Assembly (NCBI RefSeq): GCF_013375935.1
Contig: NZ_CP056117.1
Location: 4,092,001-4,156,000 of the forward strand
Source: Enterobacter cloacae
GTDB taxonomy: Bacteria > Pseudomonadota > Gammaproteobacteria > Enterobacterales > Enterobacteriaceae
DNA: 64,000 nt
Direction of reading: 5' to 3'
A program made the translations under genes and the position numbers. Position 1 is the stretch's first letter. Every line of letters begins with the position of its first letter. The notes beneath the pieces are model-generated. The model had not been told where the DNA came from. It made no database searches and saw only the letters and a list, made by a program, of their open reading frames with translations. Below are positions 17,689-24,945 of the stretch, one piece after another.

Positions 17689-17991
17689 CCATCCGCCGGG
17701 CGCAATCACGAACGGCAGATGGAAGTGCTCGTCTGCTGCCTCCCCCGTCACAAAATCAATTTGCGCGCAGGGATAGAGCGTGCTGCGGCCGGTGCCGGTA
17801 AACCATTCACCGATGTCGGCCACCAGTCGGTAACGGCCAGCAGGCAGATCGGCAACAAATGCGGCAATGCGTCCCTGGGCGTTAGTGACCGCGGTCGCCA
17901 GCCGCTCCCCTTCCCGTTCAAGATGCACCGCTACGCCCTCTGCGGGCTTGCCTGTTGAAATATCGAGTATATGCGTGCTGAGCGTGCTCAT
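17668..17991 (-). CDS. hpxT: HpxT 5-hydroxyisourate hydrolase (transthyretin-related)
   Basis: A 107-residue transthyretin-like hydrolase. It starts MSTLSTHILDISTGKPAEGVAVHLE with the catalytic His7 in THILD, and ends in YRGS, the family C-terminal tetrapeptide that forms the active site at the dimer interface. No signal peptide. It hydrolyses hydroxyisourate, the product of HpxO, to OHCU. The start overlaps the hpxQ stop by ATGA. Its 3' end overlaps the convergent guaD frame by 21 bp. Confidence 0.92.
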   Translation of the reverse strand: MSTLSTHILDISTGKPAEGVAVHLEREGERLATAVTNAQGRIAAFVADLPAGRYRLVADIGEWFTGTGRSTLYPCAQIDFVTGEAADEHFHLPFVIAPGGWSTYRGS

Positions 17992-18479
17992 TCGCCAATC
18001 GCTCCTTCCAGTCGTAGTAAGGTAATTTCCCGCAGCTGTTCGAGCGCAATCTCCAGTTCCTGCGCCTCGCTGTTTTCAAGCCGCGCGCGCAGGGCTTCTA
18101 CTATTTCCCCGCTGGTTCGCCCTTTCGCACGGATCAGAAAGACGCGTCCGAAGCGGGCTTCGTAGCGGGCATTTCCGTCCCGCAGGGCGTCGGCATGATG
18201 CTGCTCAACCGCCCCCTGCTCCTGGCGCGACAGCGCGGCCTCCGGCCCCGTTCCCGATGGGGTTTCGCCGATGCGCGGGTGCGCGCTCAGGGCCTGAGCC
18301 AGGGCCGCTTCATCCCACTTTTGCGCCAGCGCCTGCGCCGCGCTGAACAACGCTTGCTGGCTGGAATAGGGCCGTCCGCGAACCAGCGCGTCGGCCCAGG
18401 CAGGCAACGCCACGCACGCAGAGATCCGCGCCAGCGCCTCTTCGTAAGGCAAATGATTAAAGTCCTGTAGTGCGATCAT
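17988..18479 (-). CDS. hpxQ: HpxQ OHCU decarboxylase
   Basis: A 163-residue OHCU decarboxylase of the UraD family (MIALQDFNHLPYEEALARISACVALPAWADALVRGRPY). The catalytic His is expected in LSAHPRIGE, and Glu and Arg in SRQEQGAVEQHHADALRDGNARYEARFGRVFLIRAKGR. It gives S-allantoin. The start at 18479 is preceded by GGAG eight bases upstream, better supported than the frame-extending ATG at 18512. First gene of hpxQT. Confidence 0.9.
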   Translation of the reverse strand: MIALQDFNHLPYEEALARISACVALPAWADALVRGRPYSSQQALFSAAQALAQKWDEAALAQALSAHPRIGETPSGTGPEAALSRQEQGAVEQHHADALRDGNARYEARFGRVFLIRAKGRTSGEIVEALRARLENSEAQELEIALEQLREITLLRLEGAIGE

Positions 18480-18511
18480 GTTGGCTCCGTTGAAATCCTC
18501 GTCTACAGCCA

Positions 18512-18528
18512 TTGCACAAATTACGCCA
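18512..18528 (-). promoter_or_regulatory. Sigma-54 promoter candidate of hpxQT
   Basis: On the minus strand TGGCGT-AATTT-GTGCA keeps GG-N10-GC spacing, with the -24 core TGGC and a -12 element one base from TTGCA. It is about 35 bp before the hpxQ start. It would share the NtrC-like site at 18614-18630 with hpxO. Confidence 0.5.
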
Positions 18529-18613
18529 CTCTTGCCGACGGCGTGAAACAGTCGATTCCGCCATCCTCAGCAGGAAACTATTGATTCATCCTAAGGCAAA
18601 CCTCGCCCCAAAA

Positions 18614-18630
18614 CGCACCTTAGCAGTGCA
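18614..18630. promoter_or_regulatory. NtrC-like site between hpxQ and hpxO
   Basis: CGCACC-TTAGC-AGTGCA differs from the NtrC consensus TGCACC-N5-GGTGCA at two bases and keeps its exact 6-5-6 layout. It lies 40 bp upstream of the hpxO -24 element and about 85 bp from the hpxQ one, in the 240-bp divergent gap, so one site could serve both promoters. Confidence 0.65.
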
Positions 18631-18670
18631 AACCCGCGCCCCACAACGCGCTTTTCGCCACGCTGCAGCC

Positions 18671-18686
18671 TGGTACGCAAATTGCT
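18671..18686 (+). promoter_or_regulatory. Sigma-54 promoter of hpxO-hpxD-hpxE
   Basis: TGGTAC-GCAAA-TTGCT has five of six -24 bases and a full -12 element with GG-N10-GC spacing, 33 bp before the hpxO start codon. Together with the nearby NtrC-like site it indicates nitrogen control of urate formation and oxidation. Confidence 0.8.
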
Positions 18687-18719
18687 CACTCCTCTTACAC
18701 CCTGCGAAAGGAGAGAAGC

Positions 18720-19874
18720 ATGAAAGCGATTGTGATTGGGGCGGGCATCGGTGGGTTAAGCGCGGCCGTCGCGTTAAAAAACGCCGGAATAGACTGTACC
18801 GTCTTTGAAGCCGTAAAGGAGATCCGCCCCGTGGGAGCGGCCATCTCCATCTGGCCCAACGGCGTGAAATGTATGCAGCACCTGGGTATGGGCGACATCA
18901 TCGAGACGTACGGCGGGCCGATGCGCTTTATGGCCTATAAAGATTATCGTCGCGGCGACACGCTGACCCGGTTTAGCCTTGCACCGCTCGTCGAGCGCAC
19001 CGGCGGGCGCCCCTGCCCCGTTTCGCGCGCGGAGCTTCAGCGCGAAATGCTGGACTTCTGGGGACGCGACAGGGTGCAGTTCGGCAGGCGCGTCGAAGGC
19101 GTATGTGAAGATAAGGCTGGCGTGAGCGTCACCTTTACCGATGGCACCACGGCAACAGGCGATTTTCTGATTGCCGCCGACGGCAGCCACTCTGCGGTTC
19201 GTCCGTACGTGCTGGGATACGCCCCGGAGCGCCGCTACGCCGGGTACGTGAACTGGAACGGGCTGGTGAAGATTGATGAAGCCATTGCCCCGGCGCACCA
19301 GTGGACCACGTATGTCGGGGAAGGCAAACGCGTTTCGCTGATGCCCGTTTCCGGCGGGCGTTTCTACTTCTTTTTTGACGTGCCGCTTCCGGCAGGGCTG
19401 GCGGAAGATCGCACGTCCCTGCGCGGCGATCTCGCTCGCTACTTCCGGGGATGGGCACCGCCGGTGCAGAGGCTTATCGCCGCGCTCGACCCCGAAACCA
19501 CCAACCGTATTGAGATCCACGACATTGAGCCGTTCGACAGCCTGGTGCGCGGCAGGGTTGCCCTTTTGGGTGATGCCGGACACAGCACCACGCCGGATAT
19601 CGGCCAGGGGGGATGCGCCGCGATGGAGGATGCCGTGGTGCTGGGGGAGTGCCTGCGTGAAAACCGCCGCATCGAGCTTGCCCTGCGGCAGTACGAAGCG
19701 CTGCGCTGCGACAGGGTTCGCGATCTGGTGCTGAAGGCCCGCAAACGCTGCGACGTCACCCACGGGAAAGATATGGCGCTGACCGAGGCCTGGTATCGGG
19801 AGCTCAAAGAGGAGACCGGGGAGCGCATCATTAACGGTCTGTGCGACACCATTCAGGGCGGGCCATTAGGCTGA
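18720..19874 (+). CDS. hpxO: HpxO FAD-dependent urate hydroxylase
   Basis: A 384-residue flavoprotein monooxygenase. The FAD dinucleotide motif is IGAGIGGLSAAVALKNAG (from residue 6), the DG motif is FLIAADGSHSAVR (about 149-161), and the second FAD motif is GRVALLGDAGHSTTPDIGQGG (about 278-300). Arg204 and Tyr216, the positions reported as important for urate binding in Klebsiella HpxO, are present. It converts urate to 5-hydroxyisourate with NADH and O2 and replaces a cofactor-free uricase. The start follows AGGAGAG. In Klebsiella hpxO is separated from hpxDE by the regulator hpxR; here the three genes run in one direction with no hpxR. Confidence 0.92.
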   Translation: MKAIVIGAGIGGLSAAVALKNAGIDCTVFEAVKEIRPVGAAISIWPNGVKCMQHLGMGDIIETYGGPMRFMAYKDYRRGDTLTRFSLAPLVERTGGRPCPVSRAELQREMLDFWGRDRVQFGRRVEGVCEDKAGVSVTFTDGTTATGDFLIAADGSHSAVRPYVLGYAPERRYAGYVNWNGLVKIDEAIAPAHQWTTYVGEGKRVSLMPVSGGRFYFFFDVPLPAGLAEDRTSLRGDLARYFRGWAPPVQRLIAALDPETTNRIEIHDIEPFDSLVRGRVALLGDAGHSTTPDIGQGGCAAMEDAVVLGECLRENRRIELALRQYEALRCDRVRDLVLKARKRCDVTHGKDMALTEAWYRELKEETGERIINGLCDTIQGGPLG

Positions 19875-19891
19875 GCGTAAGAGGAGAAACC

Positions 19892-20926
19892 ATGAGAAAA
19901 GAACCTGCACCGCCCGCACGCTGCACCTTTGAGCCCGGAGACTGGCTGCGCCTCGCGAAATGCTGGCATCCGGTTGCCCGCGCGTGCGACATCGGCCCGG
20001 CACCGGTAAAAGCCACGCTGCTGGATGAGCAGCTGGTGATTTATCGTATTAACGATCGCGTCGTGGTGGCCCGGGACGTATGTCCACATCGCGGCGTACC
20101 GCTGACGCTGGGCTTTCACGATGAGTACGGCATTATCTGTCCCTACCATGGCTTACGCTTTGGAGAAGAGGGTCGCTGCAACCGCATCCCTTCCAGCCCC
20201 AACCAGCCGGTTCCGGCGAAGCTGAACCTCCTTAACTATGCGGTGGAGGAGCGCTTCGGCCTGATCTGGACCTGCCTGGACTTTGATCCGGACAATCCTG
20301 TTCCGCTTCCCACCCTGCCGCACTGGGATGATGAGGGCTTTCAGCAGATCAACTGCCCGGCGTTTGAGGTGAATGGTTTCGCAGGCCGTCAGGTCGAGGG
20401 CTTCCTGGACGTCGCCCACTTCGCGTGGATCCACACCGACACCTTTGCCGATCCCGCTAATCAGCAGGTCCCTGCCTATCAGCCGCAGGAGACGTCCTTC
20501 GGCTTTGTTGCCGATTACTGGAGTTCCGTCAGCAATTATCCCGCCGGTTCACCTGTCCAGGCGCCGGAGGGTTTCCAGTGGCTGCGCCATTTTGAACTGC
20601 ACCTGCCGTTTACCGCCACGCTGACCATCCATTTTCCCGGCGATGCAAGGCTGGCGATCATGAACGCCGCCTCGCCGGTATCATCGCGCGTGACGCGGAT
20701 GTTTGCGCCGATTGCGCGCAACTTTGACCTGCATATTCCTGTAGAAGAGGTGCATGCCTTTAACCTGCGCATTTTCGAGGAGGATCGTCTGATGGTTGAA
20801 ACCCAGCGTCCGGAAAGCCTGCCGCTGGATCTGACCCTTGAAGCCCATATTCCGGCGGATAAAAGCTCAATTGCCTACCGTCGTGGGCTAAAAAAGATGG
20901 GCTTTGGCGAGTTTTTCCTGGCATGA
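19892..20926 (+). CDS. hpxD: HpxD Rieske oxygenase component for purine oxidation
   Basis: A 344-residue Rieske non-heme iron oxygenase. The [2Fe-2S] ligands are Cys64-x-His66 and Cys83-x2-His86 in CPHRGVPL...CPYHG. The mononuclear iron site is expected in EGFLDVAHFAWIHTDTF. With the reductase HpxE it forms the two-component system that in Klebsiella takes the place of xanthine dehydrogenase in making urate from oxidised purines. The start at 19892 follows AGGAGAAAC, 17 bp after hpxO. Its stop overlaps the hpxE ATG. It is intact although its reductase partner is frameshifted. Confidence 0.88.
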   Translation: MRKEPAPPARCTFEPGDWLRLAKCWHPVARACDIGPAPVKATLLDEQLVIYRINDRVVVARDVCPHRGVPLTLGFHDEYGIICPYHGLRFGEEGRCNRIPSSPNQPVPAKLNLLNYAVEERFGLIWTCLDFDPDNPVPLPTLPHWDDEGFQQINCPAFEVNGFAGRQVEGFLDVAHFAWIHTDTFADPANQQVPAYQPQETSFGFVADYWSSVSNYPAGSPVQAPEGFQWLRHFELHLPFTATLTIHFPGDARLAIMNAASPVSSRVTRMFAPIARNFDLHIPVEEVHAFNLRIFEEDRLMVETQRPESLPLDLTLEAHIPADKSSIAYRRGLKKMGFGEFFLA

Positions 20927-21872
20927 CGGAGGCGGATATGTTGAACGTTATCGTTGACGGGCTGTGGCGCGAGGGGAATAAAAGCCTCGCCGTCAGGCTG
21001 GTGGCTGAAAACGGCGAAGCGCTGCCAGCGTGGCAGCCCGGCGCGCACGTTGATGTGCATCTGCCCTGCGGCGTGGTTCGCCAGTACTCCCTGACCGGAG
21101 CATGTGAAAACGCGAGCTATCTTATCTGCGTGGGCCGGGAAACCGCCTCGCGCGGCGGGTCGCGCTATGTACACGAGACGCTGCGCCCGGGGCAGACGTT
21201 AGCGATCTCCGCCCCGCGCAATCTGTTTCCGCTTACTCAGGCAGAGCGGGTTGTGCTGCTGGCAGCGGGGATAGGCATTACGCCGCTGTATGCGATGGCC
21301 CTGCATCTTAACGCTGCCGGAACGCCGTTTACGCTGCACTATTACGTCAGGAACCGGGAAAGCGCGGCGTTTGCGCGCGAACTTTCGCGGTTGGGTGAGT
21401 GCACTATTCATACCGTCAGCCCTCGCTCCGCGCTGGCCGGTCATCTGCCGCTGCCCGCGCCGGGGTTACACGCCTGGGTTGCGGACCGTCAGGCTTTATG
21501 GCGAAAGTGCGCGAGGTCGCGCGGTCGAAAGGCTGGCCTGACGAGGCGGTGCACAGCGAGGCGTTTCAGCCCCCGGCACCGCTTATAAGCGGTGAGGCGG
21601 GCGAGATCTTCACGGTCAAACTGGCCTCCACCGGCGAGCGCTGGCCGGTGCCCGCGGACAAGACCATCGCCCAGGTGCTGCAGGCGAACGGCGTAGACGT
21701 ACCGCTGTCATGCGAAATGGGGATCTGCGGAGCGTGCCTGACGCCGGTGATCGACGGGGTGGTAGACCACCGGGATACCGTGCAGTCAGAGGCGGAAAAA
21801 AGCGCGCCTGGCCAGCAGGTGGCTCTCTGCTGTTCGCGAAGCCATTCAGGGGAGCTGGTGATTGCGCTGTAA
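20923..21872 (+). pseudogene. hpxE: HpxE reductase component, frameshifted
   Basis: A phthalate-dioxygenase-reductase-type protein of about 316 residues when repaired. The N-terminal flavin domain includes RQYSLTGACENASYLICVGRE and the NAD domain includes LLAAGIGITPLYAM. Near 21477-21481 the frame slips: HAWV continues as ADRQALW, while the +1 frame gives CGPSGFMAKVREVARSKGW, the expected NAD-binding end. Adding one base (GGTTTGCGG for GGTTGCGG) restores the frame. The C-terminal plant-type [2Fe-2S] domain with CEMGICGACLTP and a later LCCSRS is intact in the second frame to 21872. A true deletion would remove the ferredoxin domain and cut electron supply to HpxD. A start at 20938 (after GGAGG) is also possible. 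Confidence 0.88.
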
Positions 21873-21875
21873 AAC

Positions 21876-21911
21876 GAAAAAACCCTGCGATATTGCTATC
21901 GCAGGGTTTTC
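21876..21911 (-). terminator. Terminator of tRNA-Ser copy 1
   Basis: Ten-base arms CCCTGCGATA and TATCGCAGGG surround GCAA; on the minus strand a TTTTTT run follows. The plus strand also ends in TTTT, so it may stop hpxODE transcripts as well. The same hairpin follows copy 2. Confidence 0.85.
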
Positions 21912-21916
21912 GAATT

Positions 21917-22004
21917 TGGCGGAAGCGTAGAGATTCGAACTCTAGAACCCTTTCGGGTCGCCGGTTTTCAAGACCGGTGCCTTCAACCGCTCGGCCACGC
22001 TTCC
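21917..22004 (-). tRNA. serT: tRNA-Ser(UGA), copy 1
   Basis: The minus strand reads GGAAGCGTGGCCGAGCGGTT at the 5' end and a full 88-nt serine tRNA with the long variable arm (GACCCGAAAGGGTTC), T loop TTCGAATC and encoded CCA. The anticodon loop is CTTGAAA, anticodon UGA, so it decodes UCA and related serine codons. A promoter with -35 TTTACA and -10 TATAGT lies upstream (22017-22045). An identical gene body is found 3843 bp to the right. Confidence 0.96.
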
Positions 22005-22016
22005 AAAGTGAGGCGC

Positions 22017-22045
22017 ACTATAAACATCTCTGAGCATGATGTAAA
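22017..22045 (-). promoter_or_regulatory. Sigma-70 promoter of tRNA-Ser copy 1
   Basis: On the minus strand -35 TTTACA (22045-22040) and -10 TATAGT (22022-22017) are 17 bases apart, followed by GCGCC at the start region, typical of a stable-RNA promoter. Confidence 0.8.
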
Positions 22046-22122
22046 GCGTGAAATGGCATAAAGTTGCCCCTCCTTCGTCATTTTCTTGCCCCTCGCATAC
22101 TTTTTCATCGCACTCTGGCTAA

Positions 22123-22146
22123 AATGTAAACATTTATTTTTACATT
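22123..22146. promoter_or_regulatory. Inverted repeat upstream of the LuxR-type gene
   Basis: AATGTAAA and TTTACATT are perfect 8-bp arms eight bases apart in the AT-rich gap 22046-22257. It could be an operator, possibly for the product of the gene it precedes. I found nothing else identifiable in this gap. Confidence 0.45.
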
Positions 22147-22257
22147 AATTACGCTTATCAGATTCACTATTTGTCATTTAGACTCTTTTTCATACGACAT
22201 ACATTAACGGTACATCGTACGACAAGAGGTTTCCCTTTATATTATGCATTCTCGATT

Positions 22258-22785
22258 ATGAGTATTTTATTTATCAGCGATAACTATTATCTGTGTAGCG
22301 GGGTTTTAAGCGCTCAGACAACCGTCCATTTCATTCGCGACGACGAGGATATTCACGACCTTATCGGAGTCGATCCTGAACTGAATTTTATCATTGCGAT
22401 AGAACAAGATAACCTACGTAACGGGGTCATCAGGCAGGTCAAAAAAATTAAGAATAGTTATATCGTCCTGATGCATGAGATAGAAATGAACAGGGCCGTG
22501 AAAATAGATAATATTATCTATTCGTCAATGCATTTTAATATTCGCCCTTTTCAGCAGCTGATGCGTTTTTACAGAGCGCTCAGAATAAACGCATTTACGC
22601 GGCGAGAATATGACGTGCTGAAGCTTTTCCATCTGGAAAATCATGAAATTGCCAAAAGGCTTAAACTCTCCCAAAAAACAACCAGCACCTACCGCGTGAA
22701 GATCCTGGAAAAATTAAACATGCGCTCAAGAAACATTCTGGCGATGTCCCGCATGAAATCGGCGATTGTCGATCAGAAACTGTGA
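22258..22785 (+). CDS. Orphan LuxR-type transcriptional regulator
   Basis: A 175-residue protein with a C-terminal LuxR/FixJ helix-turn-helix at about residues 112-165 (FTRREYDVLKLFHLENHEIAKRLKLSQKTTSTYRVKILEKLNMRSRN). The N-terminal part (MSILFISDNYYLCSGVL...) looks like a degenerate receiver or BglJ/FimZ-like module without a clear phospho-acceptor Asp, so phosphorylation is doubtful. The gene is visibly AT-rich against GC-rich neighbours, which suggests horizontal transfer and H-NS silencing. The frame can start at 22171, but 22258 gives a folded N terminus. It lies upstream of the metallophore ABC operon in the same direction; a regulatory link is a guess. Confidence 0.75.
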   Translation: MSILFISDNYYLCSGVLSAQTTVHFIRDDEDIHDLIGVDPELNFIIAIEQDNLRNGVIRQVKKIKNSYIVLMHEIEMNRAVKIDNIIYSSMHFNIRPFQQLMRFYRALRINAFTRREYDVLKLFHLENHEIAKRLKLSQKTTSTYRVKILEKLNMRSRNILAMSRMKSAIVDQKL

Positions 22786-22876
22786 ACCTTTCTCTGCCTC
22801 TGGATGCCACAGGCTCACGCACGTCAGCCTGAGTAAAGTTGCGCAGGGTGTTGCGCTCAATCACAACGCATGTATT

Positions 22877-22893
22877 ATGTTATAACATAACAT
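22877..22893. promoter_or_regulatory. Zur-like zinc operator before the FecBCD-type operon
   Basis: ATGTTAT-AAC-ATAACAT has perfect 7-bp inverted arms with a 3-base centre, the layout of the gamma-proteobacterial Zur box (ATGTTAT-ANT-ATAACAT), and is followed by TTT as in the consensus. A possible promoter (TTGCGC at 22851, 16 bases, TATTAT at 22873) would start transcription inside the box, so bound Zur-Zn would repress it. The box ends 16 bp before the start codon. It does not resemble the Fur consensus. Confidence 0.75.
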
Positions 22894-22909
22894 TTTGGGA
22901 TTGGGTTTT

Positions 22910-23914
22910 ATGTTATCAAAAACAGGGTTATTTCTTTCTGCATTACTCACCGTGACGCCTGCCGCTTTTGCCGCAACCGCCTACCCGCTGACGATTGAAA
23001 ATTGCGGGGTAAAGCAGACCTTTACGCAGGCGCCGCAGCGCGTCGTTACCGTGGGCCAGCATGAAACGGAACTGCTGCTCGCGCTGGGGCTGGAAAAATC
23101 CGTCGCCGCAACGTCGGTCTGGTTTGGTCAGCTTCCGGACTCGCTGGCCGATGCCGGAAAAAAAATCCCCCGGCTTGCCGACAATTCGCCCTCCTTCGAA
23201 GCCGTCGTGGGGCAAAAACCGGAGCTCGTTCTCGCCCAGTACCACTGGCACATTGGCCCGCAGGGCGAGGTGGGAACACGCGAGCAGTTTGCGTCGCTGG
23301 GAATTAAGACGTGGATCTCCCCCGCCGACTGCACGGACAAAACGGTGACGGAAACCACAAACGCCGACGGAGCGCGGAGCGCGCCGTTTTCACTGGCGGA
23401 AATAACGCGCGAAGTCACGGAACTGGCCGCCATCTTTGACGTTTCCGCGCGGGGCGAGCAGCTCAACCGCGCGCTGACGGCGCGTATTGAGAAAGCGCAG
23501 GCGCGCGTTTCGGCCAGGCCGCTCAAGGTCGTATTCTGGTTTTCAAGCAGCCGCCTGAACGGCGATCCCTGGGTGGCGGGGAGCTACGGCGCGCCCGGCT
23601 GGATAAGCCGCACGCTGGGGTTAAAGAACGTGATTGACTCCCGCGACGAATGGCCCGCCGTCACCTGGGAACATATTGCCCAAATGCAGCCTGACGTTAT
23701 CGTCATCGCGCAGATGTCGCGCAGGCTCTACCCCGCCGATGACGTTGCGGTAAAGGAGGCCTTTTTACGACGCGATCCGGTAACCCGGAACATTCCCGCA
23801 GTCAGGAATAACCAGATTATCGTGGTGCCCGCCATGTCGTTAAACCCGTCGCTGCGTAACGTCGATGCGGTTGAGCTTATCAGCGACCGGCTTGCTTCAT
23901 TCCGGGGCGAATAA
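22910..23914 (+). CDS. Periplasmic metallophore-binding protein (FecB/BtuF-type), Zur-controlled
   Basis: A 334-residue cluster A-II-type solute-binding protein. The signal peptide is at residues 1-22 (MLSKTGLFLSALLTVTPAAFAA). The mature protein shows APQRVVTVGQHETELLLALGLEKSVAAT, the strand-turn typical of siderophore and cobalamin binders, and TWEHIAQMQPDVIVIAQ in the second lobe. His-rich QYHWHIGPQG and two cysteines (NCGVK, PADCTDK) could contact metal or form a disulfide. It should deliver a chelated metal or tetrapyrrole to the following permease. The Zur-like box points to a zinc complex instead of an iron siderophore; the ligand is unknown. It overlaps the permease gene by TAATG. Confidence 0.8.
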   Translation: MLSKTGLFLSALLTVTPAAFAATAYPLTIENCGVKQTFTQAPQRVVTVGQHETELLLALGLEKSVAATSVWFGQLPDSLADAGKKIPRLADNSPSFEAVVGQKPELVLAQYHWHIGPQGEVGTREQFASLGIKTWISPADCTDKTVTETTNADGARSAPFSLAEITREVTELAAIFDVSARGEQLNRALTARIEKAQARVSARPLKVVFWFSSSRLNGDPWVAGSYGAPGWISRTLGLKNVIDSRDEWPAVTWEHIAQMQPDVIVIAQMSRRLYPADDVAVKEAFLRRDPVTRNIPAVRNNQIIVVPAMSLNPSLRNVDAVELISDRLASFRGE

Positions 23915-24945
23915 TGCGCCATTTCTCCTCTTCCCGCCGCCAGCAGGTGGCGCTTGCGGCAGGCGCCGTGGCGCTGCCGCTGATGCTGGTCTTTGCCGCG
24001 AGTATCGGCGATATGCCGGTATCGTATGCCGTTACCGGAAAAGCGATTCTGAACGGGCTGGGGCTGACGTCATATCACCTGCCCCAGCCGGAGGAAGGCA
24101 TCGTCTGGCAGTACCGCATGAGCCGGGCGCTGATGGCCGCCTGCAGCGGCGGCGGTCTGGCGCTGTGCGGGCTGGTGCTCCAGTCGATACTGCGTAACCC
24201 CCTGGCTGAACCCTATCTGCTGGGCATTTCCGCAGGCGCCTCGCTGGGGGCCGTCTGCGTGATGCTTCTCGGCATCGGCGGGAGCGTCATTGGCGTGAGC
24301 AGCGGCGCGTTTGTCGGCGCCTGTGCCGCTTTTGCGCTCATCATGCTGATTACCAACGGCATGAGCGAAAGCCCGTCGCGCATTTTGCTGGCAGGCATCG
24401 CGGGCACGCAGCTCTTCAACGCGATGACCGCGTACGTCGTCAGCACCTCCGCCAACGCCGAGCAGTCGCGCAGCGTTATGTTCTGGTTAATGGGCAGCCT
24501 GAGCGGCGTCCGCTGGCCTGACGCGCTGCTGGCGCTGGCCGTGACGGTGACGGGCCTGCTGGTGGTCTGCCTCTTTGCGCGGGCGCTGGACACCTTCACC
24601 TTCGGAGATGAGGTCTCCACCACCCTCGGGATCCCGGTGGCCGCCGTGCGTATTGCCCTGTTGCTGACCTGCGCGTTCGTCACTGCAACCCTGGTAAGCG
24701 CCATAGGCGCAGTGGGGTTTGTGGGGCTGGTCATTCCCCACGTGACGCGCATGCTAAGCGGCCCGGGCCATCGTCGCGCTATTCCGCTGACGTTTCTTAT
24801 CGGCGCGCACTTTATGATCCTGGCCGATATCGTGTCACGCACGCTGATCGTGCACCAGGTTCTGCCCATCGGGGTGGTGACTGCGCTGGTGGGCGCGCCT
24901 GTCTTTGTGGCGCTGCTTTATCAAAACCGGAAGGAGCATTTATGA
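23914..24945 (+). CDS. FecCD/BtuC-family ABC permease
   Basis: A 343-residue FecCD-family permease with about ten membrane segments. Signatures are RMSRALMAACSGGGLALCGLVLQSILRNPLAEPYLLGISAGASLGAV (the RNPLAEP motif), LLAGIAGTQLFNAMTAYV, and the coupling-loop region AIGAVGFVGLVIPHVTRMLSGPGHRRAIPLTFLIGA. It would form the channel homodimer for the binding protein encoded upstream. Start and stop overlap both neighbours (TAATG upstream, ATGA downstream), so the three genes form one operon. Confidence 0.88.
   Translation: MRHFSSSRRQQVALAAGAVALPLMLVFAASIGDMPVSYAVTGKAILNGLGLTSYHLPQPEEGIVWQYRMSRALMAACSGGGLALCGLVLQSILRNPLAEPYLLGISAGASLGAVCVMLLGIGGSVIGVSSGAFVGACAAFALIMLITNGMSESPSRILLAGIAGTQLFNAMTAYVVSTSANAEQSRSVMFWLMGSLSGVRWPDALLALAVTVTGLLVVCLFARALDTFTFGDEVSTTLGIPVAAVRIALLLTCAFVTATLVSAIGAVGFVGLVIPHVTRMLSGPGHRRAIPLTFLIGAHFMILADIVSRTLIVHQVLPIGVVTALVGAPVFVALLYQNRKEHL

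Noticed and set aside
22877-22893. Fur box before the FecBCD-type operon
   Set aside because: The palindrome lacks the GATAAT hexamer pattern of Fur and matches the Zur layout far better.
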